Of a stretch of DNA of 64,000 nt, positions 46,198 to 57,290 are shown piece by piece (within the stretch, counting starts at the first letter, position 1; every line of letters begins with the position of its first letter). The notes under the pieces were generated by a model that saw only the letters and a list, made by a program, of their open reading frames with translations, was not told where the DNA came from and searched no databases. Position numbers and translations under genes: made by a program. Origin of the DNA: Ctena decussata. Its lineage: Eukaryota > Mollusca > Bivalvia > Lucinida > Lucinidae. The stretch spans positions 31,056,503 to 31,120,502 of the forward strand of contig OZ022511.1 in NCBI GenBank assembly GCA_963989385.1, given 5' to 3'.

Positions 46198-47246
46198 GGG
46201 TTGATCCAGAAGTAACATCACTGTGACCATTGCACGCTTGTTCATCGTAGCATTATCATAAAAATTATACCAAGCTACACTGTGATTAAGTTCTGATTAA
46301 CAGAATAAATGCAAAGTTGGGATCTTTTTTCGTTCCAATTATACAGACGTTAAAAGTATGCCACCGACGCCATCGCGCCGCACGTTAGAATAACGTTAAT
46401 CACATGAGCATAATTTTCAAAGGCAAACACAAATCAAAATCAAACTAACGTGCCAAATCAGATGAAAATTTGATACGATAACGAAATATATTTCTGCCGC
46501 CCACTGCTGAAACTTTAATATCGTCGCTGCAGTTTAAAGTTCGAAGGTAGTGCTACTGCTACTTACTGCCGAGTGAAAAAATGTTGATTTTTGACACAGG
46601 CGTCAGCGCATATTTATGCAGTTTTGCCACAAATTAGGAATATCACTATTAGAGACTCTAGGCTGTTAATCAGGCATGCGGTTATATAACAATGATTATT
46701 AGGCTTGTGTAAAGGTGCAATCAGCGCTGTAAGGGTGCAGATGAGTCGCTAGAGGATGGTCCGAATAACGGAAGACCTTCAAGTGCAATGAGTCGCTAGA
46801 GGATCGTCTGAGTAACGGAAGACCTTCAAGTGCAATGTCAGAAAATAACGCCACACTTGTTTGGACCCCATATATGGAGATCGATGTTCGTATGTTGTGT
46901 AAATTTTTGAACATGAGCTGCGGGGTTGTTAAAAAATTTGAATAATGTTATAAATATAGGTGAACAGACATTAGTCCTAAGCTAGAATAATAAATATGCT
47001 ACTTTGGACATGACAAAATATCGAAACTTCGTCTGGAATGTCAACAACGTCATTGATGTGCGGCGCGTACTGTTACCATATGCCTTCTGTCTATCTCGAT
47101 ATCTCGATTACTATGAACTACATTTTATGACATTTTCATACCAAGCTGCAAATAAATTAAGAAACTTGTGTACGAAAGTTTGTTGCACTCCCTTATTTCT
47201 ACACGATTTTATAGCTGCAGTGACATTACTTCTGGATCAACCCTCG
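46198..47246 (+). mobile_element. Mariner-type element relic, copy 2
   Basis: Ends AGGGTTGATCCAGAAGTAAC and GACATTACTTCTGGATCAAC followed by CCTCG. It is about 1.05 kb, shorter than the usual 1.3 kb of an intact mariner, and has multiple stops. It sits in the 120-bp unit array, which reads through when it is removed. It preserves the site into which the 32248 element inserted in copy 1. Confidence 0.82.
46680..46960 (+). pseudogene. Mariner transposase N-terminal relic
   Basis: A frame at 46743-46790 reads ESLEDGPNNGRPSSAM, the conserved linker between the two helix-turn-helix motifs of mariner transposases. It is followed out of frame by NMSCGVVKKFE near 46910-46945, which fits the second helix-turn-helix. 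A 47-bp tandem duplication (46743-46789 and 46790-46836) adds a frameshift. The catalytic DDD domain is not recognisable. Confidence 0.75.
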
Positions 47247-48205
47247 TATAAGTGTGTGCCAAGTATAATTGCTGTAACCCATATAGGGACTGAGAAATAT
47301 ACGAAAAAAGTCAGTGAAGCGTATCATAAAGTCGTTGAAGCTAAAATATAGGTCGAATCCATACATGGATGATGGTGTTAAAATGACTGTCCATATGTAG
47401 GTGTGTGCCAAGTATCATGGCCCTAACCCATACAGGGACTGAGAAATATTAAAAAGTCAGTGAAATATATCATAAAGTCAATAAGGCATAAAACATACCT
47501 CAAATCCATATACAGACGATGCTGCTGAAATGAACGTGTCCATGTGTTAGTGTGTGCAAATTATCATAACTGTAACCCATATAGGGACTTAGAAATATCA
47601 TAAAGTCAGTGAAGCATAAAATGTAGGTCACGGTCCTACATGGTTGGTTAAACTCTTATGCCCTCGTCCAGATGCAAGTAAAGACCAAATATCAGGACTC
47701 TAGCCCTTATAACTACTTTGAAACTGACTGAAACACAAATGCTTAACAAACATTAACTTAGTTTTTTTCAAAGTCAGTAGACCATGACTTGCAGGTCAGT
47801 GTCATACATCGTGCATACATTCAGGTGATCATGTGCTGGAGTAAGTGTGTACTAATTTTAATAACTCTAGCCCTTATACTTTGTGGGAAATAGACCTAAA
47901 CGCAAATGGTTAACACAGGGTAAACTACATTTTCCTAAATTTTTTAAACAGTAGATCATGATCCGGTAGTTCAAGGTCATACATGGTGAATACATTTAGG
48001 TAATCATATGCTGATGTAAGTGTGCACCAAGTTTCATTACTCTAGCCCTAATAGTTTGTGAGAAAAAGACCTAAACGCAAATGTGAACATAGGTTAAACA
48101 GCTCGCAGACACGGACGCGGACGCGAATGAGGAAGCCCACTCGGACTTCCACGCTGAGGGTATAACATAAGCTCTCCTTTGCTTCGCAAAATCGCGCTAG
48201 AAACG

Positions 48206-48420
48206 AATAAACTGCAATGTAAAATGTTAAATATTTGAATTCAAGTTTGTATGATAAACTTTTAAACTGCAAAATCGAATGTTAGAGGGTTGCATATTTG
48301 AATTAAAATGTTGTGTAATAAAATATTTAAATGCAAAATGGAATGTTGCACCTTTGAATAAAAATGTTGCATTATAAACGTTTAAACTGTAAAATGAAAT
48401 ATTAAGATGTAGAATAGAGT
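48206..48420. repeat. AT-rich minisatellite, right part
   Basis: Three further units of the 62-base repeat ('tttgaattaaaatgttgtgt', 'aaactgcaaaatcgaatgtt') continue the array broken at 45885. Confidence 0.75.
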
Positions 48421-48920
48421 GCGCATGTTTCAAAAGTGAGTTTATACATAAATATTATTCCATATTATTGAGTCATTCAATGTATATACTCAGCCAAACA
48501 ATACCTAACTTTTTACCATGAGCAGAAAGTCTTCATTTGAAATTTCTCAAGTTTATACATGATTGCTAGAGTCAAAGAGTCTAAAAGATGTGTTGAATTT
48601 TATCCAATGTTACTATTACCTTTGAGGGTACGTCACCTTTATCACGGAGAAAGTCTTTATGCGACCATGTGAAGAGTCAAGAGCATTCATATTGTTTATT
48701 TCTTTTCTAAAACCTACACTTTATAAGAAAAGTTTAAAGTCTCAGAAAATGGTAACTCTTGCCTTGATGGTTGAATAAGCTTACACCTGAGAAGGCAGAC
48801 AGCCTTGTTTATTTATTATTAATTAGGGTTTCCTGAACATCACAGATGATTCTGCCCGAAATAAAAAATTTGATGATTTTGAAACTTAATGTAATTTTCT
48901 ATTGATGACCAAAATACTTA
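48421..48920. other. Unannotated spacer
   Basis: I see no gene or repeat here. Confidence 0.45.
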
Positions 48921-49130
48921 GGAGCCCCCTTAGCTCAGTGGGTTAAACGCTGGCCTACTGATCTAGCGGTCGCCGGTTCGAGCCCCGCCGGAGGCGGAGT
49001 TCTTTCCATCGTAAACGGGGCTCCATTGCACACAGCCTTTCATTATCATCCGCCCATCGTCCTGATATGACTGGAATACTGTTGAAGAGGACGTAAAATC
49101 GCAAGTCATCCATCCATCCATCTATACCAA
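48921..49130 (+). mobile_element. tRNA-derived SINE, CATC-tailed family, best-preserved copy
   Basis: 'ttagctcagtgggttaaacg' (box A) and 'gccggttcgagcccc' (box B) are both strong. The body has 'ctccattgcacacagccttt', 'cctgatatgactggaatact', 'gacgtaaaatcgcaagtcat' and the tail CATCCATCCATC. It is the reference copy for the partial ones at 16614, 19706, 24074 and 29885. Confidence 0.85.
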
Positions 49131-50139
49131 AATACTTTTATTTGACATTATGAACAGTCCATTGCATTCATATTATTCCACTTTTTTCTGAAATATATAA
49201 AGTTTAAATAGCGTCAGGCATGCATTCTCAGAACACAGAAATTGCAGCATATCAAATTATTTTATTTTGATTGCCGAAAACGCCCATATCTGATCTAGCC
49301 TTGACAAGATTCTGCAGATTTTATCATTAAAAATTGTTATGCAGAAAAACATACGATCTACCCCAAACGAGATCGACCCATGTTGGTACTTTTTGTTCTA
49401 TGTACTTTAATTTTATTTTTGGGACAACTGACTGTTGACTGAAATCTGTTATCTGATTATAAGCAGGTGTACCTTCGATTGTTCCACTTTACAGGTGAGC
49501 GATATAAGAGCATGAGGATCTTCTTGTTTCAAATTTGGCTTATCAAATGCATCATTTACGTACATACTTATAAATCACAATCATCACGTAAATAATTATG
49601 ATGTTGTTATAGTAAATGTTTCTGTTCAACTAGTATTGTTAAACACTTTATACGAAACAGATGCTGAAGATCAATTTATTTCTAATATCTGTGATTTATT
49701 TGAACTGATCTAGGATTATAAGAAGATTGTGAAGCTTGCACTCGCATAAGGCAATTTAGCTACTGTTTTATCTAAATTTGTCAGTTATACTTCTTTTTGC
49801 AAAAAGTTCATACACCGTACCCATCAACCGGTCCTACAGAGTAACTTAGAGGTAGTATTTTGCCTTTTCAGAAACTTGCATTGCTAGCAGAGCACATCGT
49901 ACACTGAAACACCATAAGAAAAGTACAGAGCCGTAAGGCAAGTCGTAAAGTCGGATTCTGTAAGTGAAAGTGCAATGCTATGCCTAAACGAGGTCTTAAA
50001 ACTCCTTTCGCTCCAGGTATATTGATAGTGGACTTACAGCACTGCAGGTTCACGCGTTTCAGCCCTATAAGAGCGGAAGATGCCTCCTGACTTGCAGAGT
50101 ATATTGTAAGAACTGCCAAACCTGCAATTGCTGGACGTC
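49131..50139. other. Gene-free interval
   Basis: No supported coding. An 83-codon minus-strand frame near 49870 is unrecognised. Confidence 0.45.
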
Positions 50140-50720
50140 CCAGGACGGCAATTCTGTTAAGGCTCTTTTAAAGTTGTTTTATGTGCTGTTATTGTTTTGT
50201 CTATATGTGATACATGTACATGTATATTGTTCATCATGTTAAGCCTAGCCCTGACATAAAAAGTAGGAAATAGGTAAAAACAGATGGTCTATGTGTAATG
50301 TGTTCTAATTGTCAGTGTTGATGCTGTCTTTGCTCTGTTGTGCGAATGGTGATTGTTTTGGTTGTATGGAACACTAAAGTGTCAGAACCAAGGGCGAGGG
50401 TTGGTCGACCGCAAACCGGTTAAGCCCCCACCCCCTGCCCCCACTAGCAATTTCATTACTGGTCGTCCCAAGACGGCAGTTCTGTTTTGGTTCTTTTTGG
50501 TTGTTGTTGTTGTTTTATGTGTGTGTGTGTGTTTTAGTTGCTATGTCTGTTATTGATATAATGTTTGTGATGATCAGGCTAGCAAGCAGACCACCTACAT
50601 AGAAAATGGCTGTTCACATGGCTGCCGCTGGTGTTGTCTTTGGTGGTGACTAATTTTGTGTTGTCTCTTTCCCACATGGTGAATTGGGTTGGATCTGGGG
50701 TTAAATTGTGTCAGTTCCTG
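50140..50720 (+). repeat. GTTCCAAGGCGG family repeat (copy 3), with GT microsatellite
   Basis: 'gacgtcccaggacggcaatt' (50147) and 'gtcgtcccaagacggcagtt' (50462) mark two related units. 'ccggttaagcccccacc' matches the 59030 copy. A short GT run lies at 50518-50531. Confidence 0.65.
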
Positions 50721-53118
50721 AGAATTTTCCTCCTTAGTTTAGCCGTGCCAAACGGAAAAGAGAAAAGAACCTCACAAAAAATGTCTTCATTCTGTTCAAC
50801 AGTTTGTTCTGTCTCGTAAAGACTTTATCTAAGACCAAATTTTGTTTCGCGGCACCAGAAGATTGTAGCGCTAGGTACTCTATGTCGAAATGATTCATAA
50901 ACGCGCTGCACAGTGTAATCACTTTTCGCGTTTAAAATTGTTCATTAATTACAGCTTGGTTGACCGCAGTTTTAGTGACGAGTTTTAAAATTAGGTGCAG
51001 AAAATCCCTCTTTGGTATTGATCCATGCTGTGTACATGCTCTTAGAGAATTGACCCCGACCGACCCGACTTACTGCTATATAAACTAGGGTTACTCGGGG
51101 TATCGATTTCACATGTGTTTCTGATGAAACTGGTCGTATAATCCTCCGGTATACCAATAAATGATACAGAATTATGCAATTTCGCAGCAGTGCCCCAGTT
51201 GGTGAAGATAACGCTGTTAATTGAGTTTCTCTAGTTAAAAGTAAAACATAAATATCCCGCATCCTAATCTTGATATAAACCATACAATCGAAATCCTCGT
51301 TAAAAGTTATGTTGTTTAGGCGTTTTGAACGGATTTCTACGTTAAAATTTAAGCGTTTTGTGATATAACAATTTTGTAATGGCACGGGAACCAGCGAAAC
51401 AGCATTAACTGTTTTACTGCCTTCATAAAAAATAGTTCCAGTTGTATTGCAAACTTATTTTCGTGTGATACTTCAAAAATATGTCTTCAAACACACTGAC
51501 TGTATTTAGAATAAAAGTAGACAAAACTTTATCATTGGATATGCGATTTTCTAGAGTATTCTATGAGCGTGTTCTTTGAACGGCGCACTAATACCGTGAA
51601 TCAGGTTTCAGTAGCACCGCCGATATAAATACAATATGCTTGAATTATCTGTATTAATAACCGAGAACCAGAGTTAATGGCAAGTTAGTTCACAGAGCAT
51701 GTTTAGCTGATACATGCAGTGTCCAGATAATTAGGGGATGGCTAAAACATCTGGTCTGATTATCAGTTAGGCATAAATTTTAGGTTATTTTTCTCTAAGA
51801 GGATGTACACATCATGAGTAGGTGATTTTACATACTTGTCAACGTCATGTTAAACTGTTCAACCGTAAGAGGCAGACTGGACTTCATTCACTTTATTTAT
51901 CTATTAGCTTTTGTCACGCAGCTTTTTTGTTATTTACACGTAGTAAGTCTTTTATTACCCGGATTGTGTAAAGATGTTTCTTCAGCCGTGGCACGATAAA
52001 AGACACAGATCAACCTGGGCACCCGTCCAGATTGATATGAGTCTTTGCTGTGCCCTCAAAGAATTGATAAGGGTCTAGGTTAGTTCTATGTTGTTTCTCG
52101 TTAAAGGATGTCTGGTTTAGCTAAATTTTAAAGAGGTGTGTCCATTTTAGCTAAATATTAAAGAGGTGTGTCCATTTTTCGTATGATAGCTGTAAACCAT
52201 GATCAGTTTCTACGGCCAATGTTCTGGGTCTTCGTTGTTTGTCAGTGTTCCGTTAAGGCGCAAAGAATATATATATTAATTTGATGCTGAAAAAGCTTTC
52301 ATAAAATATAGAAAATAAAAATGTATCGACAAAATTAACCCCAGGCAATAGCATTAAAACTTGGTAGGCCTCTTCAGACAGTTTTTGAAGAGACTAACTC
52401 CTAAAAAGAGGGCCTTATTGCATATTTCAGTTGCAAAGACTCAGATCAGTATGTGCACCCGTGCAGTCTGAACAGTCAGCGCTGTTTGTTATATAAACTC
52501 CTTAGTCCTTAGGTCTTATATTGCTGCAAATGGGAAAAACTTTTAATTCGACTGCGGAGATGCGTAGGCTGATCTGTCTTCAGTCAGCATTGCCAATACA
52601 GTCAACTTCCTCATAGCATAGCCGTCATAGCCTCTCAGCGGCCAAAACATTTAACATTTACCACTGGCAATATCGATTAAATCTACCTCTGCAGTTGTCA
52701 AATATTTTCTTCCTTTGGACAGCGCAGATCATACTGTTTCTAAAGTTAGTAGTTGTAAAGACGGAGCATAAGATAGAAATGGTCGCGGTTTTAGTATTCA
52801 TGGTTCACAATATCTGTCAGATTTTCGTTTGCTCCGGCCGATATCACGGTTTTGTGAGTCCAGTAATGGGACACTTCAAGCTGTGGGAACAAACATTAAT
52901 GTCTTCTGTGAGACGGTCAAACCTAGACGATATTAATACGCGAACTAGTGCAGCCAGTGAAATGTGGGCGGTGCGTCCATCGAACCGTTAATGTCGTTGA
53001 ACGATCGATGGTGTGACGACAATTTCATGCTCATTCCGAATTCATAGTTAAAAACTGCTACAAATGATTTCAAACATCAAAATCGCCATCAGCATTTTTA
53101 TTGTTTTTCTTTTATTTA

Positions 53119-53158
<40 letters not shown>

Positions 53159-53256
53159 TTAAACTGTATTGTTCTATCGCAATATCTTATACTATTTTAC
53201 CATTTCCATTTTGGTGAGATTCTAAATAACCGCACAGATTCAATAGAAGTATTTAG
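50721..53256. other. Gene-free interval upstream of the coiled-coil gene
   Basis: A 30-bp tandem duplication ('aaagaggtgtgtccatttt', 52130 and 52160) and decayed fold-back repeat pieces (51985-52090, 52430-52620) are visible. A TTA microsatellite lies at 53124-53160. Any 5' non-coding exon of the next gene should lie here, but I cannot place it. Confidence 0.45.
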
Positions 53257-53275
53257 ATGTCAAACTTGCTATATC

Positions 53276-53296
53276 CTTACGTTTCTTATATTCCAG
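53276..53296 (+). promoter_or_regulatory. Predicted 3' splice site before the start codon
   Basis: A pyrimidine-rich 'ccttacgtttcttatattcc' ending in AG (53295-53296) precedes the ATG at 53308 by 11 bases. It implies an intron in the 5' untranslated region and makes 53308, not the upstream ATG at 53257, the likely start: the upstream ATG would lie inside the intron. Confidence 0.55.
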
Positions 53297-53307
53297 TATA
53301 TATAAGA

Positions 53308-55458
53308 ATGACAGAAACAGTACAGATTGACAATGCTGTGTCTGGCCTTTGCACAGGCGCTGACAAAAAATCGGATGCAATGATTCTCATGTCTCCAGAA
53401 TTCAACTGGGATCAGTTCATTACACCAGCACCAGCCGCTATTGCTATATTAGGAGAACTTCTATTGATATCGACGGATAAAGACTTTAGTCTCGAGGACA
53501 AGCCCCCTGTCGGAGGTTTTAAGCATTTACGTTTTCCAAATTCGTTTCGAGCGTCTTTGGTTCAAGTCAGCAACGCTGGATGGGATGCCTTCAATGAAGC
53601 TCACACATGCATGGATCAGATACGCCTTTACAGTACCAATATAGAAACACACATTAAGTTTGCAGCTAAATTTCTCTTGCAAGGATCACCCGAAGAGGTT
53701 CAAAAAATGTTGCCAAAACCTTTGGAAAAGATTACTCAAATTGCAGATGAAAGTCTAAAACTTGCGACAGATATAGAAAAACGGTTCTTGTTTGTAATGC
53801 AGCTTATATCAGAGCTTTTAGAAACATGTACTAGTACCGAAAGCATATACCAGTCAAAGCAAAAAGATACAGAAAGAGCAATAAAAGCAGCTAAGCACGA
53901 GCAGCAAGCGGCAGATGCTGAAAAGAAAGAAATGAAAAGTCGTCTCGAAAATATGCAAAAAGAGGTTCAAGAAGCACAAAGTGAGTTCAAAACTGCTATA
54001 GGAGAGATTCCAACAGGCGCGGCATTGCTAAAAATGTCACTAGTAGAGAACCTAGTACAGAGCGTTAAATCCATTACAAGTATTCCAATCATGATCGGAA
54101 ATTTCTCAAAAGGTGAGGTCGGTTCGCTGAGGAAAGAGAATACTTTAGCAGATTCAGGAAACAAAATCGGAAATGCGGTACAGACTTCCGGGGCTGCACT
54201 GGAAGAAAATCTTAACGATTCAATCGATAAACGCCTTGCAGAACAGAAGGTTTACAGACAGGTCGAACAAATAAATAAGGAAATACAGAAACTAGCAAAC
54301 GTTGTACTGGGTGACGGAAATGAAGTCAAGCCGAACCCTGAGTTTACAACGCAATCAGAAGAAATCATCGGCGGGGTCAAATACATATTAAACTACTGCA
54401 AACGGACAGTTGAAAAAGAAAGGCAATGTGAAAGTCTAAGTACCATGATTGTGGGGTTTTGTAATGAAGGCGACGTCATTTGTGACCAGATGATTTCAAT
54501 GTATAAAATAACGGCGGAACATAAGGAAGACGAAATAGCTTCGATCTGCGATAAAGTTACTGCGCTCCGAAAACGATCAGAGGAACTTGCTGTTATAGCC
54601 AGGAGAAAGACCCAAAGTGATCCTCTAGATGCTAAGTCACCGCATTTGGCGAAGATGCCAACACAAAGTTCCAGTGAAAGCATTGTCCAAGCACAGAGGG
54701 AAGAAGCCCACTTTAAAGTAAATCTTGCTAAAGAAACTCTTAAGGATGCAAAGATGAGACACGATAAAGCTAACGAAGAAAACAAAGCAGCAAACGAAAG
54801 ACTTACGAAGGTTCTAATGGAGATGGAACAATTGGACCTTCAGCAAATCGATTTTAACAACATACGAGACACATTAGTTAAGGGCATAACGGCACTGGCA
54901 GATATTAGAGTTCAGTGGGGTAAACTCATTAAGTTTTTCTCAATGTTATCGAATCTCATTAAGTGCTGTTTCCATGCACGTCTGACAGTCTTTACTGATT
55001 ATGCCAAATCTGGTAGAGAATTAAGCATTGCCGGTCAACCACTGGAGAGATGTCTTAGAGACGTTATTTTCGAGTATGCGACGAAGTCAAACAAAGTTGC
55101 CTTCCTCGTACATAGTATTGCAGAGACATATGTTCAGGTATCTGAAAAATATCTGATGGATCAAATAACCTGCTTAAGCAAACTGATACCTCTAAATAAA
55201 GAAAAAGACAAGGACATGATACAATTGAAACATGAAGAGCTTCACAACGGTTGCAAGAAAGCTCAAGATGCTGTAAAACAGTTGGTTGCTGCAGAAAAAG
55301 CAAAGTTCGATCAGAAAATCTCCGAAAGAATGGAAAGAATTGAAAAAGACCTAGGCAAACTAATTCCACCACTGCCACCCGCAAGAGAATCACAAATGCG
55401 AGACGCTGTAGAGAAAGGATTTACGGTTTCCTTTGACAATATAGACAGCATGCTGTAA
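53308..55458 (+). CDS. Intronless large helical coiled-coil protein, function unknown
   Basis: A 716-residue frame is the only long one in the window. The start at 53308 (MTETVQ) is preferred because it has A at -3 and lies just after a splice acceptor. The in-frame ATG at 53257 would add 17 residues. Numbering from 53308: residues 75-175 are helical with many Leu/Ile; 184-230 is a charged coiled coil; 236-265 is a less charged, Ile/Leu-rich stretch (LVENLVQSV, SIPIMIG) that could be amphipathic or membrane-contacting; 457-510 is a second coiled coil; 527-563 holds the strongest signature, VQWGKLIKFFSMLSNLIKC; 644-685 is a third coil, followed by IPPLPP (686-691). No signal peptide or clear transmembrane helix is seen. 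The layout resembles uncharacterised intronless helical proteins I associate with molluscs. A pore-forming-type helical bundle is possible but unsupported. Certainty is high for a real gene and low for any role. Confidence 0.88.
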   Translation: MTETVQIDNAVSGLCTGADKKSDAMILMSPEFNWDQFITPAPAAIAILGELLLISTDKDFSLEDKPPVGGFKHLRFPNSFRASLVQVSNAGWDAFNEAHTCMDQIRLYSTNIETHIKFAAKFLLQGSPEEVQKMLPKPLEKITQIADESLKLATDIEKRFLFVMQLISELLETCTSTESIYQSKQKDTERAIKAAKHEQQAADAEKKEMKSRLENMQKEVQEAQSEFKTAIGEIPTGAALLKMSLVENLVQSVKSITSIPIMIGNFSKGEVGSLRKENTLADSGNKIGNAVQTSGAALEENLNDSIDKRLAEQKVYRQVEQINKEIQKLANVVLGDGNEVKPNPEFTTQSEEIIGGVKYILNYCKRTVEKERQCESLSTMIVGFCNEGDVICDQMISMYKITAEHKEDEIASICDKVTALRKRSEELAVIARRKTQSDPLDAKSPHLAKMPTQSSSESIVQAQREEAHFKVNLAKETLKDAKMRHDKANEENKAANERLTKVLMEMEQLDLQQIDFNNIRDTLVKGITALADIRVQWGKLIKFFSMLSNLIKCCFHARLTVFTDYAKSGRELSIAGQPLERCLRDVIFEYATKSNKVAFLVHSIAETYVQVSEKYLMDQITCLSKLIPLNKEKDKDMIQLKHEELHNGCKKAQDAVKQLVAAEKAKFDQKISERMERIEKDLGKLIPPLPPARESQMRDAVEKGFTVSFDNIDSML

Positions 55459-55519
55459 CACTACGATAACACGTAATTATATTTTATTTTTGTCTTTTAA
55501 AGTAAGTGTAGATTTCCAC

Positions 55520-55539
55520 AATAAATAAACCTAAATAAA
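55520..55539 (+). terminator. Clustered poly(A) signals
   Basis: Three AATAAA hexamers (55520, 55524 and 55534) lie 62-81 bases after the stop codon, giving the coiled-coil gene a very short 3' untranslated region. Confidence 0.75.
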
Positions 55540-56400
55540 ATGATATGAAAACGGGTTTTACTTCTTTAATATGCGCCTATCTATAAAATTACTAAGTCAG
55601 AAAGTGGTATTGTCCTACCTCATATTTCAGCACATAGAAAATGATTTATCAAATATAAGTACTGATTTTCGGCTTATATGTATAAATGGAAATCATAAAA
55701 TCCGTCCACTTCTTTCTTTTTTAAAAATAGAGCTTTTGGCCTATGGAAAATAAAAGTTGTACTAAAAACAACTCAATATAGCAAATTCTACTGATTTCGA
55801 ACCGCTTTTGTTTATATGTATAATTATCTTTAGCTTATGGTTTCATTTCATCTAAAATGAATGACAACCTGGCTTCAAATCGTTGATCATTTGGTTCGGG
55901 ATAGCGGTGTTCTTTGTGCACCATCACACGGTGTATACAGTTCTCGAGTTATACGTTTCGCAGTCCGTCGAGCCACATTGGTGACCTTTATAATCGGAAT
56001 AAATGTCTATCAGTTGAACATCCTGAATAGGGGTAAAGCTATCACTTTTTTATTTTTATCGCAGAAATAAAATTGATTTTCAGTTATACCACTGGCTGAA
56101 AACACAGCTTCAGGATCCTTAACTTTATCCGGCAAGCTGGTCAGGTTATAACTTGAAACTTGAAAATCATTTCACATTCAAGAATTTGTTGCATAGATTC
56201 TAAGGGTCAAAAATACAGATTTCCTTCCCGCATCGACTTAAAAGTGTAGGGAAGAAATAGCATCTGTAATAAATGAGTTCGGTGATCGTTGGTGTAAACG
56301 TAGTATGTTGAGCCTCATAGCTTAAAGGCATGGAAAGTAAGCATCTTCAAAATAGTTTTAAAATTTTTATTCGCAAAACGTTCACCTTTTATCCCTAAAC
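55540..56400. other. Gene-free interval
   Basis: I see nothing coding or repetitive that I can support. Confidence 0.45.
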
Positions 56401-56439
56401 GTAAGTCTATTTTTCGACATGTACAGCGAGGTATCCAAT

Positions 56440-57290
56440 TATTAAAAGAAAGTATGTTTTGGTTCCAGACAAGTCCGACATGAAAGGTCTAGTAAAATTT
56501 TCTTTAGGTATATTAAAATTTTGGTGAGGCAATTAATAAATTGAAGATGAGAGGGTTCCGTGCGACAAGTTTGTCAACTTATGATTTCTGTACACTCTAT
56601 ACTACTTTGCCACATAATTTGATCAAGAAAAAACTTATAAATTTTACTGAGTGGACTTTTCAAAAGGAAGGTTCGCTTTTCCTTGCTTGTAACGGAAAAA
56701 ACGTTTTTTTTTACTTCTGAACACCCAAACCGATATAAACTTTGGCCATGTCAAAATATGTGTGAAGCCTTAACATATCTTTTAGATAATATTTACCTTT
56801 GATTTAGTACTAAGTTATTAGTATTTCGATGGGTACTAGCTGTGCTCCTCTTGTAGCGAAATTTGTTTTTATTTTGCTATGGAAGAAAGTTCATGGCTTC
56901 TCTTTCTAATGTAAAACAATCTGGAAGTATTGAGCCTTTTAATTTTACATCTAGATATGTAGATGATCTTTTAAATATTGACAATCCTTACTTTGAAGGC
57001 AAATGCAGCCGATACTGAAAACCCATTTTTGGATTTACATTTATCTATTTCAAAAGGATTCGTTTCAACCAAAATCTATGATTAACGCGATGGCTGTGAC
57101 TTTGGCAAACTGAATTTTCCATTTTTGGTTGGTGCTGTTCCCGTCTTACCTCTTATGGGGTTTACATTTCTCAATTTATTCGGTTTGTTAGAGTGTCAAG
57201 TCATTGAACTGACTTCAATGCTGGCCCGTAGTAAAATGTTAACTGCAAAGCTTCTCCAACAGGGCTTTCGGTAATTGCACGCCGCTTGGT
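56440..57290 (+). pseudogene. Penelope-like element reverse transcriptase relic
   Basis: Several conserved reverse-transcriptase blocks appear in order, in shifting frames: RKYVLVPDKSD (56447-56479), DFCTLYTTLP (56583-56612, the block with the first catalytic Asp), GTSCAP (56832-56849), RYVDDLLNIDNPYF (56953-56994, with the catalytic YVDD box at 56956-56967), FLDLHLSIS (57026-57052) and KLLQQGFR near 57250. Order, spacing and block wording match Penelope-like retroelements rather than LINE or LTR types. Many stops and at least two frameshifts make it dead. No GIY-YIG endonuclease block is recognised. Hammerhead motifs lie 0.5-0.9 kb downstream, as expected for this class. Confidence 0.8.

Larger units (their letters stand above)
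45886..48205. mobile_element. Repeat element inserted in the minisatellite
   Basis: Begins with the palindromic 'gttgtcagaagacaac' and 'aaaccgcgc', and ends 'cttcgcaaaatcgcgctag'. Internal units of about 120 bases carry 'gtgtgtgccaagtatcat', 'acccatatagggact' and 'aaagtcagtgaagcat'. A LINE fragment and a mariner relic are nested in it. Confidence 0.65.

Noticed and set aside
47004..47351. 115-codon frame
   Set aside because: It spans the end of the mariner relic and runs into flanking repeat. It is not the transposase frame.
48921..48995. Functional tRNA gene
   Set aside because: Both polymerase III boxes are strong, but there is no closing acceptor stem, and the same head recurs with a shared SINE body.
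50972..51385. 137-codon minus-strand frame, the second longest in the window
   Set aside because: In 64 kb of AT-rich DNA a frame of this length is expected by chance. I see no domain, splice signals or poly(A) context, and the composition is not protein-like.
52695..52991. 98-codon plus-strand frame just upstream of the coiled-coil gene
   Set aside because: The hydrophobic N-terminus looks like a signal or membrane segment, but there is no family match, no acceptor or poly(A) signal, and chance length.
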